A stretch of 64,000 nucleotides of DNA from G965216255 sp965216255 (GTDB lineage: Bacteria; Bacteroidota; Rhodothermia; Rhodothermales; Bin80), in assembly GCA_965216255.1 (NCBI GenBank), contig OZ244148.1, forward strand, positions 3,224,001 to 3,288,000, read 5' to 3'. Every line of letters begins with the position of its first letter. Positions within the stretch are counted from its first letter, which is position 1. The notes under the pieces are model-generated. The model did not search any database, was not told the DNA's origin, and was given only the letters and a program-made list of their open reading frames with translations. Shown one piece after another: positions 45,804 through 54,597 of the stretch. Both the position numbers and the translations under genes were made by a program.

Positions 45804-47935
45804 TCGTTCGTCTTTTCTTGTTTGGATTGAAACTTTCTGTCGGCTCGATCCAGCCGTTTGTAGTAGGATTCGGCGAGTTGTCGTGTGACCTGCACTCGGT
45901 CCGGATAATCCAACAGCAGCTGAGCCAGATCCGAGACGTTGACGCCGGTTCCAGGTTGCATCGTGCGGCGAATCGCACGGGCAGCACGTTCCATATAAAC
46001 TCCACGTTGCGTGCCCCGGGCAGCCATAAGTTGCGCGAGCCTCCGCTCACTTAGTGCCGGGCGAGGTGACTCACCGTTAGGCCAAACAGGGTTGCCACCA
46101 TCGCACAGAACTGCGCCTAACCGGCGCTTAGAAACATGTAGCGGTTGGCGCATTGCTGCGTCGCCCTTGGGCGTTAGGATGGCCACTATCTTAATGATTG
46201 CCATCCACGTTTCTTGGTTTTGGTCGATTTCGTGATATTGTGCAGCAAGTCTCCAGAAGGTGGGAGCACCAGCCGAAGATGCGTTCATCCGGCGTAATTC
46301 GGCCAATCTTCCAGGGCCGAGATGCTGGAGCATCCCTGCGGCCGCTACGGCTGTGCTGTAAATGTGCTTTGTTCTCGGTAGCATCTCTCCCCCATTCTGA
46401 TGTGTGGAACGGAGCTGTGGATCGAGCTTGTTTACACGCGCAAAAAACGCGCGCCACGAGCGTGCCTCGGCCTTTGGCCTTTGGGCTGAGGGGCAAGGAA
46501 TTCCAGGCAACGCAGCTTCTAATTCGGCTTGGGCTGCGTTTAGCAACAGGCGACGAAACTCGCCTGTTGCCTGTTCTACGGCTACAGGAGAATTCGAGTT
46601 TTGCGCTTCCAGCCGGTTCCAAAGGTGGAAAAAGAACAAGCTATCGGCGGCCCGATCGAATTGCTTTCTCGTTGATCGAGCAACTGCGTTATGCCACTTC
46701 TTTTTCTTTTTCTTTTTCTGCTCTTGGTCACCCCCTGCTGCGACCAAAGAGATTGCATTACGCAACGCTTCATCAAATGCCTTGATTTCTCGCACCTGAT
46801 CGCGGGAATAATCGGCGACGGTCGGGGACTGGAAAAACCGCACCGCACTGTCGGGGACAGGAATAATCCTGGTCTTAAAGCCTTCAGTCTTGCAATTTCC
46901 GCGGGACAAAGCCTCGGCAATGAGAAGGTGATCACCGGCTCTTTCGGTTGACCCAAGTTTGGCCAGGGTCGGAACCTCCCAACTGCCTCCGAACAAGAGA
47001 TCGCTCAACCGCTTGTAATCAAAATCGCCGCCTCTCAGCCAGAGGCTTTTTCCTTCTGTTCTATGCACGGGCATCCATGGGTCGCCCACAATTCCGTGAT
47101 ACATCTTGCCATCAATGCGAGGCCTTCTCGAGGTGGACCGAACGGCTGTGAGTTTACCGTTCGTTCCGCGCAATCGAACTCTTCGGGAAACTTCGATGAA
47201 TAACGGGTCGATAGCGCTCAGGTGGAGTTGTTGGCCGTCCGGCCAGTCAACACACCATAAGAGTGCTGGGCCGCCTAAACTTCCAATTAGTTGGGACTCG
47301 TCGCCCGATAGGCGTTGTGCTAAGAGCTGATTGACGTCGCGTGCCCACCATGCGCTTGGGTCTATCCGGTAATTTCCCTTGCGCGCCGGAGCAAGTCCCA
47401 TCATAGGGCGGCTGGCCGAACCATTGTACATCCGCGCGATCCCGTAGTTACCCCTTCCATCGTAGCCCGCCGACGTTTGTAAGGACACGAGCGCAAAGAG
47501 CCAGTCCTCGACTTCTGGCGCACGGGACGCCAATTGCTTAATGTCGTGATTGCGTGCAGTTATGAGCAGGTCCAGGTCATCCGGTGTAGATATTTCTGTC
47601 CATTTCAACTTTCCTGGATCTGGAGGTTGCAGAAATGCCGGTTTGGCCGGGCTCTCGACAAGCATGCGCCACGGCGCGTCGTCAGCGTGGTCGGGCGTAA
47701 GTCCGCGTAGCAGATCAATCCATGCTGTCGCTTCGCGAGGCAGGTCCCTTCTGTCCGACGACCAAAGCGCAAGCACCGCGAGTTGCACCGTAAACATGTG
47801 CCACGACGGACGCTGATGGGCCCGTAGGGAGGGGAATCGCGATACTTTCCCACACGCCATTGCAGCAAGGAGTGACGGGAGCGACATCCGTTCTTCGTGC
47901 GATATGGAAATAATCGGCTCTGTCAGGAGATTCAT
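45800..47935 (-). CDS. cas8e: Fused Cascade large and small subunits Cse1-Cse2 (Cas8e-Cas11)
   Basis: A single uninterrupted ORF of 711 codons covers both subunits. Residues 1 to about 510 are Cse1 (MNLLTEPIISISHEERMSLP, YDGRGNYGIARMYNGSASRP, GGPALLWCVDWPDGQQLHLS, VADYSRDQVREIKAFDEALR). Residues about 535-711 are Cse2 (HLGPGRLAELRRM, APTFWRLAAQYHEIDQNQE, SERRLAQLMAARG, VNVSDLAQLLLDYPDRVQVT, LAESYYKRLDRA). Separate Cse1 and Cse2 are about 500 and 170 residues, so nothing is missing. Cse1 recognises the PAM and recruits Cas3; Cse2 lines the non-target strand path. A run of seven lysines lies at residues 407-413 in Cse1. Both gene ends overlap neighbours by 4 bases. Confidence 0.88.
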   Translation of the reverse strand: MNLLTEPIISISHEERMSLPSLLAAMACGKVSRFPSLRAHQRPSWHMFTVQLAVLALWSSDRRDLPREATAWIDLLRGLTPDHADDAPWRMLVESPAKPAFLQPPDPGKLKWTEISTPDDLDLLITARNHDIKQLASRAPEVEDWLFALVSLQTSAGYDGRGNYGIARMYNGSASRPMMGLAPARKGNYRIDPSAWWARDVNQLLAQRLSGDESQLIGSLGGPALLWCVDWPDGQQLHLSAIDPLFIEVSRRVRLRGTNGKLTAVRSTSRRPRIDGKMYHGIVGDPWMPVHRTEGKSLWLRGGDFDYKRLSDLLFGGSWEVPTLAKLGSTERAGDHLLIAEALSRGNCKTEGFKTRIIPVPDSAVRFFQSPTVADYSRDQVREIKAFDEALRNAISLVAAGGDQEQKKKKKKKWHNAVARSTRKQFDRAADSLFFFHLWNRLEAQNSNSPVAVEQATGEFRRLLLNAAQAELEAALPGIPCPSAQRPKAEARSWRAFFARVNKLDPQLRSTHQNGGEMLPRTKHIYSTAVAAAGMLQHLGPGRLAELRRMNASSAGAPTFWRLAAQYHEIDQNQETWMAIIKIVAILTPKGDAAMRQPLHVSKRRLGAVLCDGGNPVWPNGESPRPALSERRLAQLMAARGTQRGVYMERAARAIRRTMQPGTGVNVSDLAQLLLDYPDRVQVTRQLAESYYKRLDRADRKFQSKQEKTNE

Positions 47936-50502
47936 GCTAGCATGCCCCTCTTCGCAGCGCAGTTCGAGATTTTGTCCAGCCCCTCACGGGTGTACCTGAA
48001 TTCCGAACCGGAGACAGTGAAGACCAGCCCGTCCGGCGTTGCAGCTACGTTATCCGCATCAATTTCCGCCTCCGAAATTCCGTAGGATAAGTGGGCAGGC
48101 AATGTGAGCCGTGAAATTTCGCCACCGAAAGGGCCGATCGGTGAGGAGTCGAACGTGAGCACGACGCCCTCTTCTCCAAGGCGGGTCACGATACGCTCGT
48201 CGGACTGGGGGAAGGGCTCGCCATAAGGCTTGCTTCGGTCTAAACGGTTCAATTGAGCAAAGGCATTTTGGGCTCCGATCGTGCCGCCGAGTTTGAGATC
48301 GTATTCTTTCCACGTATTTCCTTTTTCTTCGAGAAGAGAAGCCACGGCATCTGGGTGCGTTGCACTTTCGACCAATTCCCGATTCATCTCTGGAATGCAC
48401 CAATCTATCCCTTGTTGCAGCAATCTTCTTGTCAATTCCAGCACCGATAAGTCTTGGTATACGCCCTGAAATCCGTGTTTGCCGTTCCATCCGCCAAGAC
48501 CATTGTCGAATGCGGGCTCCGTTAGCCGGTCGAGTCCACGCTCCGGAATCAAGACTACGCATCTAGCGGTTTCATATCCTTCGGGGCGAGGCAACTCGTG
48601 TCGATGAAGGCGTCCGATGCGCTGTAGGAGTACGTCAATGGGGCAGAGATCTGCAATGAGATAATCAGCGTCGATATCGAGTGACTGCTCGAGAGTCTGC
48701 GTACCTATAATCACCATACCGTGCTGGGCGCGCTTGGGGTCCGGGGCTAGTATACGTTCCACGGCCCGGTCAAGTAGTTCTCGATCCTCGGCGGCGAACC
48801 GTCCGTGGTGCAAAGCAGGTCCGCTGGCAACCTCCAACAGCTTCTTGCTTCCACCGCGCTCCTGAACTGCGCGCCATGTCTCCACCGCGCGCGCAACCGT
48901 GTTTCGGACCACGAGTACGCGTGCACCTTTTCTCGCTGCTCCCAGAGCTAATTCCGCTGCCCGTGATGGCTCCATTCCGTCAAGAGCAAGTTCGACAACC
49001 TTGGTTCGAGCGCCGCGTGCTTGCAGAGGTACGGGACTATTCCCCAACCAGACCGCTGGGTAGTCCGTTGACACCGCCGTATTTAAGTCTGGCCTAGGTT
49101 CGCCGGTCCAACGAATTCGTGCCCGTGAACCCAATGTTGCCGACATCAGCATCGCATAGCCCCCGATTTCCCGATGGTCTTTCAGGAGATGCGTCACTAT
49201 AGCGGTCATGTAAGCGTCAGAAGCGTGCACTTCGTCGATGACCAGTAGACTGCGGCTCAAGGCGGTGCCACGTAGGTGCGCATGCTTTACCATTAGGCCA
49301 GCCAGCATAGCCTGATCTATCGTGCCCACCGCAACCGTCGCACAAAGAAAGCGCATTGCATGTTCGGCGGCCCACCGTGCCGGGAAACTGTTTTCCCCGT
49401 CATCCCACAATACTTTCCAATGCGGAAGTCGATGGCCTGTTGTTTCTCCCGCCTTTAGCATGCCTGGTATAGCCAATACCGCTTCAGGGGCTTGGCTGCC
49501 GAAAAGCCGTTTCATAGCCTTGTTGACCCTATCATGGAGCTGCCGTGCTGCGGCTCTGGTCGGCACCGCAAAATATAATCCATCCACGCAACCCTCTGCA
49601 AAGAGTTGGGCGAATCTCCATAGTGCTGCCTCCGTCTTTCCTGAGCCGGTCGCAGCCTCAAGAATGATCAGTTGCTGCTTCGTGTCAGCTTTGCCCACCG
49701 CCGATTGTGCTGGATTCGGACACCGAAATCCGGAAACCTGAAAAAAGGACGGAGAATTGAGGCGCGGCAGGCCCTCCGTGTCGATGCCTATGGTGGCCAA
49801 GGCTTTGGAAGCGCGCTCCTGAGCGTGCCGGTCGTAAGAAGAATCGAATTCCCTGGAGAAGTGAAAAAATCGCTTGTCTGAACCAACCCAATCGGCTAGT
49901 GCCACCATTCCCGCAAAGAAGTGCACGAACCGTCGCTCGTACGTTAACGGGGGGCCTACTTGAAACGCATCAGGAAACCACGTACGCAACGCCGTCGCCA
50001 TGACCTCCGCTTCTGAACGCCATTCATAGTGCTGAATTGAAGGCCGATCCCAATCCTTGATGAATGCAGGATTCCCCGGGGATATTGGGCGTCCATGGTG
50101 CGAAAGGCTGGCCAATATCAAGCATTCAATCCCAGGACCCCAAGCCGAAAAATGCTCTGCAATATTATGAAAGGGGTGATCTTGGCACTGCCCCGCAAGT
50201 TGAAGGAATGGGATACTTGCCGCCACGTGACCGCAAGGCGGCCCTTGCCAGGTCTCTTTAGGCCAACCCTTGGCTTGGAATCCAGGATGAAGCTTGCCGA
50301 TGTCGTGCAGGAAAACTATGGCGCTGAGTCGCACAATCGTGCGTTGCAATAAGCGGCAGCCCAAGGCCTTTTCGGCTCGCACCCTTAATACTGGCAACTC
50401 CAGGAGACGCTGGAACACGGCAGCGACATCCATGCAGTGGTGCGCTAGGTGGTGCCATGCCGTGTCGAAATTGTCGGTCTTACCCCAAGCAGGATACGCC
50501 AT
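47932..50502 (-). CDS. cas3: CRISPR-associated helicase-nuclease Cas3
   Basis: The 856-residue protein combines an N-terminal HD nuclease (His17-22 cluster, His66-Asp67 in VFLHDIGKLHPGFQ) with a superfamily 2 helicase: Walker A AATGSGKTEAAL (about 283-294), DEVH in LVIDEVHAS, SAT in MLMSATLG, and the C-terminal LLQRIGRLHRH. It is recruited by Cascade and degrades target DNA. All catalytic motifs are present. It is the first gene of the operon, whose promoter should be just upstream of 50502. Confidence 0.95.
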   Translation of the reverse strand: MAYPAWGKTDNFDTAWHHLAHHCMDVAAVFQRLLELPVLRVRAEKALGCRLLQRTIVRLSAIVFLHDIGKLHPGFQAKGWPKETWQGPPCGHVAASIPFLQLAGQCQDHPFHNIAEHFSAWGPGIECLILASLSHHGRPISPGNPAFIKDWDRPSIQHYEWRSEAEVMATALRTWFPDAFQVGPPLTYERRFVHFFAGMVALADWVGSDKRFFHFSREFDSSYDRHAQERASKALATIGIDTEGLPRLNSPSFFQVSGFRCPNPAQSAVGKADTKQQLIILEAATGSGKTEAALWRFAQLFAEGCVDGLYFAVPTRAAARQLHDRVNKAMKRLFGSQAPEAVLAIPGMLKAGETTGHRLPHWKVLWDDGENSFPARWAAEHAMRFLCATVAVGTIDQAMLAGLMVKHAHLRGTALSRSLLVIDEVHASDAYMTAIVTHLLKDHREIGGYAMLMSATLGSRARIRWTGEPRPDLNTAVSTDYPAVWLGNSPVPLQARGARTKVVELALDGMEPSRAAELALGAARKGARVLVVRNTVARAVETWRAVQERGGSKKLLEVASGPALHHGRFAAEDRELLDRAVERILAPDPKRAQHGMVIIGTQTLEQSLDIDADYLIADLCPIDVLLQRIGRLHRHELPRPEGYETARCVVLIPERGLDRLTEPAFDNGLGGWNGKHGFQGVYQDLSVLELTRRLLQQGIDWCIPEMNRELVESATHPDAVASLLEEKGNTWKEYDLKLGGTIGAQNAFAQLNRLDRSKPYGEPFPQSDERIVTRLGEEGVVLTFDSSPIGPFGGEISRLTLPAHLSYGISEAEIDADNVAATPDGLVFTVSGSEFRYTREGLDKISNCAAKRGMLA

Positions 50503-50965
50503 GAGGGTCTCAGTCCTGTAACTAATTGCAGATTATGTCGCCCGCAAAGATTATGGCAGGCTGTTGTGGAGCAGAAGCTCCCCGCAAATAATCGCTGGGT
50601 CAGCTTATTGCATTCCCGATGATATTGGCAGATTGAGTGTGGCGAAGGTCAGTTGAAGCCAGCCAAGATCATGTCGTTGTGCCGAGTCGGCAACGCGAGC
50701 AATTTCGGCCCGCGGTTCTCCTTGCTCACCATAGCCCGAATGGTTTCATCCAAGCCTGCAGCCTGCCAGACAATGCGTTGCCAGCCAGCAGCCGCAGTCA
50801 TGACAAGGGACTCACTGCCGCCGCGCGCACAACGGATTCGTATGTTACTGCACCGCATTGAATCTGTGGTCTGATATGATCCCTGCGCAAATCATCGTCT
50901 GTCGGCAATGCCTAAAAGGAATCCAGGCCACGTCTCGCGTGGTGCCATGGCGGCGCCATTTGCCG
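50503..50965. other. Intergenic region upstream of cas3, possible gene remnant
   Basis: The 463 bases must hold the cas operon promoter. On the minus strand 50649-50858 a short frame ends in a protein-like stretch (QAAGLDETIRAMVSKENRGP, KLLALPTRHNDMILAGFN), which may be the tail of a decayed gene. I do not recognise it. Confidence 0.4.
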
Positions 50966-51511
50966 TTACGGCCACAACCAGCCGAACACGCCGGCTGTGA
51001 GCATGGCATACACGAGGCCGTCGGCAACATACTTGAGCGTGAAGGACCAAGAGAAGTAATACCAGATGCTGTACATAGCGACCGCACCTGCATAGCCTAG
51101 GAATGCGGCCGTTCCGACGACTTGGAACACTTTCAGATATTCCACGCCAGCAGGAAGACTGGCACTACCCATGTAGGCAGCCATGAAGGATATCACCAGA
51201 ATATGAGCAAAATGCAAAATGAATTTGCGAGCCATGCCCGTTGAACTCTTTCCCAGGAGGAAAATGCCCGCTGGTCCGGCGGTCAGTTTTGCTTCGTCTG
51301 CGCTTTGTCCACCCGCGTGCTTGTGCGGAAACGCATATTGCCCACATCCAAGATCCATCTCCCCTACGAAATGCTGGAAATCCTCCTCCTGGGGTATGGG
51401 CCGGAAGTCCGTCCTATGATGCGGGAGAACCATGTAGAGGATGAAGCCTGCCGAAAACACTGTGAGGGCTGCAACGATAATCGGTAACCAAAGGGCAGAA
51501 AGGCTTACCAT
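50966..51511 (-). CDS. Conserved membrane protein of unknown function
   Basis: The 181-residue protein has an N-terminal membrane helix (LPIIVAALTVFSAGFILYMV), a charged region with HHRTDFRPIPQEED, and three further membrane segments (AHILVISFMAAYMGSASLP, VFQVVGTAAFLGYAGAVAMY, LVYAMLTAGVFGWL). The start LSALWLPIIVAALTVF and the HHRTDF.PIP.EE motif are shared by a widespread family of small uncharacterised membrane proteins. No function is claimed. Confidence 0.7.
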   Translation of the reverse strand: MVSLSALWLPIIVAALTVFSAGFILYMVLPHHRTDFRPIPQEEDFQHFVGEMDLGCGQYAFPHKHAGGQSADEAKLTAGPAGIFLLGKSSTGMARKFILHFAHILVISFMAAYMGSASLPAGVEYLKVFQVVGTAAFLGYAGAVAMYSIWYYFSWSFTLKYVADGLVYAMLTAGVFGWLWP

Positions 51512-51589
51512 GATGAATCCTCATTAGTCAATAGCCAAGAGCTACGAGATTCTGTCCGAACAATCACGCGTGGACACATCCCCGCGTCT

Positions 51590-53695
51590 ATGCCGTTTGC
51601 AATTCCAATGCTGAGTGAGAAGGTAACAAATCTCCAGGGTTTCGGGGCCAGGAAAGCTGCGGTTCTGAAAGAGCATGGCGTGGAGTCCTGCCACGACCTC
51701 CTGCATTTCTATCCGCGCCGCTATCTCGACCGGACCACCGTGGCTACTATCCGAGGCTTGCAGGTGGATGCAGAGCCGGCGACGGTTATAGGCACGGTTC
51801 GCGTAAGGGATGTCGTGCGCACCGGCCGCAGGCCGCGCCTGGAAGTCCTTATTGAGGACGTACGAGGCGACCGGTTAAAAGGCGTTTGGTTTCACGGGAT
51901 TGAGTGGGTCTCGCGCACGCTGAGCATAGGTAACCGCGTGGCATTCTTCGCGAAGGTACAGCGGATTGGCGGGATGAAGACCATGACCCACCCGGACTTC
52001 GACAACCTGGACGCCGACGGTCCGGCGCTGGAGACCGGACGTATCCTTGCCCTATACCCGGGAAGCATGAAGCTGCAGCGGGCCGGCGTTACGAGCCGCA
52101 CACTCCGCCGCGTCATGTATGAGCTATTCAAGAGGCGAGGGCTCGAACTCACGGAATTTCTGCCGGCGTGGATACGGACGGGCTTCGGCCTCATCGATGG
52201 CCGCGTCGCCCTGCGTGCCATACATTTCCCAAAGAGCCTGGAAGAGCTGGAAGGGGCGCGGCGGCGCCTGAAGTTTGAAGAATTCTTCTTCCTGCAGTTG
52301 ACGCTGGCGCAAAACCGATTGCTCATCCGCAAGCGAAAAGGAAAGCCCTTTTCCGGTCCGGGGGAAGCCTATGTTAGATTCTTGAGTGAAGTGCTTCCAT
52401 TTTCTCTCACAACAGGGCAGCAGGGTGCACTCCAGGATATCCTGGACGATACCACGAGCGGCTACCAGATGAACCGCCTTATCCAGGGTGACGTGGGCTG
52501 CGGAAAAACGGTAGTAGCCGTGGCCGCGCTGCTCCTGGCCGTGGACAACGGTTTCCAGGGGGCTTTCATGGCTCCGACCGAGATTCTGGCGGAGCAACAT
52601 TATGCCAACCTGCGGCAGTATTTTGAGCCGCTGTGCCTGGAGGTTCGACTCCTTGTGGGCAAACAGCGAAAGGCAGAGAGGCGGCGAATTCTTACCGATA
52701 TTGAAGAAGGTCGGGCGCATGTAGTCGTGGGAACCCATGCGGTTATCCAGGAGACTGTGACGTTCAGGAATCTGGCGCTGACGGTGGTGGACGAGCAGCA
52801 CCGATTTGGAGTTCTGCAGCGGGCCGAGCTTTACTCCAAGGGGGAGAACCCACATATACTGCTTATGACGGCGACACCGATTCCACGGTCACTCGCGCTC
52901 ACGCTCTATGGCGATTTGGATGTCACGGCCATCCGGGAACTGCCGGCAGGCCGCAAACCCGTTGTAACTAGATTGTTTTCCGAAAAGCAGCGACCCGCAA
53001 TGCTGGACGTGTTGCGAGGAGAACTCGCAGCGGGTCGCCAGGCATACGTGGTTTATCCCCTAGTGGAAGAAAGCGCGAAGGTGGATTTAAAGGACGCGGA
53101 GGGTGGCCTGAAGGCACTGTGCGGCGTGCTACCCGAATACACGCTGGACCTTGTTCACGGAAGAATGGCGAGGGCCGAAAAGGATGCCGCAATGGACCGG
53201 TTCAAGCGCGGAGAGACAGCAGTGCTCGTTGCGACAACGGTCATAGAAGTGGGCGTCGACGTACCGCAGGCGACGGTTATTGTAATAGAGCATGCGGAAC
53301 GATTCGGACTGTCCCAGTTGCATCAGTTGCGTGGGCGAATAGGAAGAGGCGAAGAGCAGGCCTACTGCTTGCTCATGGCCGACTACAGACGTACCCATGA
53401 TGCGGATCAGCGTTTGGCGGTGATGCTACAGACCTCGGACGGATTCGAAATCAGCGAGAAGGACATGCAACTGCGCGGGTCCGGGGATTTTACCGGTACA
53501 CGCCAGAGTGGCCTTCCGGAGTTCAAGATTGCCGATATTGTACAAGATCAGGGGCTCTTGCTAGCCGCCCGGAAAGCGGCCTCGGACCTGATGGCACGTG
53601 ATCCGGAGTTGAGCGAAGTGGACCATGCAAGTCTTCGGCAACACTTCCGGGACTACTACAAAGGGGGCGAAGCATCCCTGTTTCGCGTAGGCTAA
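51590..53695 (+). CDS. recG: ATP-dependent DNA helicase RecG
   Basis: The 701-residue protein has the RecG layout: an N-terminal wedge domain (about 60-200), then a helicase with Walker A GDVGCGKT, DEQH in VVDEQHRFGVLQ, and TAT in LMTATPIPRSLALTLYGDL, and the C-terminal QLHQLRGRIGRGE with the TRG-like motif further on (QLRGSGDFTGTRQSG). RecG remodels stalled replication forks. A second ATG six codons in is possible. The next gene starts 6 bases after the stop. Confidence 0.95.
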   Translation: MPFAIPMLSEKVTNLQGFGARKAAVLKEHGVESCHDLLHFYPRRYLDRTTVATIRGLQVDAEPATVIGTVRVRDVVRTGRRPRLEVLIEDVRGDRLKGVWFHGIEWVSRTLSIGNRVAFFAKVQRIGGMKTMTHPDFDNLDADGPALETGRILALYPGSMKLQRAGVTSRTLRRVMYELFKRRGLELTEFLPAWIRTGFGLIDGRVALRAIHFPKSLEELEGARRRLKFEEFFFLQLTLAQNRLLIRKRKGKPFSGPGEAYVRFLSEVLPFSLTTGQQGALQDILDDTTSGYQMNRLIQGDVGCGKTVVAVAALLLAVDNGFQGAFMAPTEILAEQHYANLRQYFEPLCLEVRLLVGKQRKAERRRILTDIEEGRAHVVVGTHAVIQETVTFRNLALTVVDEQHRFGVLQRAELYSKGENPHILLMTATPIPRSLALTLYGDLDVTAIRELPAGRKPVVTRLFSEKQRPAMLDVLRGELAAGRQAYVVYPLVEESAKVDLKDAEGGLKALCGVLPEYTLDLVHGRMARAEKDAAMDRFKRGETAVLVATTVIEVGVDVPQATVIVIEHAERFGLSQLHQLRGRIGRGEEQAYCLLMADYRRTHDADQRLAVMLQTSDGFEISEKDMQLRGSGDFTGTRQSGLPEFKIADIVQDQGLLLAARKAASDLMARDPELSEVDHASLRQHFRDYYKGGEASLFRVG

Positions 53696-53701
53696 AGCGC
53701 C

Positions 53702-54580
53702 ATGAAGGAATACGTCGACATCTTCCTTGCCGGCTACACATCGTACGGCGGATACCTGTGGCAGGAAATCACGCACCCCCATTTGCACAACTACTTTTAT
53801 TGGCTGGTCGGGGTGTCCTCGCTGTTTTTCCTCCTGGAGATCATTGCGCCTTGGCGGAAGGACCAGAAGAGATTCAGGAAGGATTTCTGGCTAGACCTCT
53901 TCTACGTGTTCTTTAACTTTTTCCTCTTCTCCCTGGTCATTTACAATGCAGCTTCCGACGTGGTCGTGACGCTGTTCAACGACCTGTTGCGCAGCGTAGG
54001 CATCACGAACCTGGTGTCAATCCACGTATCATCCTGGCCGCTGTGGATACAACTTCTGGTCCTGTTCGTGCTCCGGGATTTTATTCACTGGAACGTGCAC
54101 AGGCTCCTGCACAGAGTGCCCTTCCTATGGGAATTCCACAAGGTTCACCATTCTGTAGAAGAGATGGGCTTTGCTGCCCATCTCCGCTTTCATTGGATGG
54201 AAAACGTGGTTTACAATATGCTCCAGTACATCCCGCTTGCCATGATTGGCTTTGGGATCGACGACTATTTCGTGGCCTACATGGTGGCGGTCGTCATCGG
54301 ACATTTCAACCATTCGAATTTAGCGGTTCCGCTCGGTCCCTTGCGATACATCCTGAATAACCCGCAGATGCATATTTGGCACCATTCCGCCAATTGGCCG
54401 GACGGCCATCCTCACGGTATCAACTTCGGACTCAGCCTGAGCCTATGGGACTATCTGTTCGGCACCGCTGCCATACCGCACGACGGTCGCGATATTAGGC
54501 TGGGATTCCCAGGTTCGGAGCGGTTCCCAACCACATTTTTCTCTCAGAATCTGCATGGTTTCCGGCGCCCGAAGATTTGA
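53702..54580 (+). CDS. Sterol desaturase / fatty acid hydroxylase family membrane protein
   Basis: The 292-residue protein has several membrane segments and the histidine boxes of the di-iron membrane oxygenases: HWNVHRLLHR, HKVHHSVEE and HIWHHSANWPDGHPHGINFG. Family members hydroxylate or desaturate lipids with oxygen and an electron donor, but the substrate here is unknown. It follows recG by 6 bases and is probably co-transcribed with it. Confidence 0.85.
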   Translation: MKEYVDIFLAGYTSYGGYLWQEITHPHLHNYFYWLVGVSSLFFLLEIIAPWRKDQKRFRKDFWLDLFYVFFNFFLFSLVIYNAASDVVVTLFNDLLRSVGITNLVSIHVSSWPLWIQLLVLFVLRDFIHWNVHRLLHRVPFLWEFHKVHHSVEEMGFAAHLRFHWMENVVYNMLQYIPLAMIGFGIDDYFVAYMVAVVIGHFNHSNLAVPLGPLRYILNNPQMHIWHHSANWPDGHPHGINFGLSLSLWDYLFGTAAIPHDGRDIRLGFPGSERFPTTFFSQNLHGFRRPKI

Positions 54581-54597
54581 ATATGGCATCTACGGGC

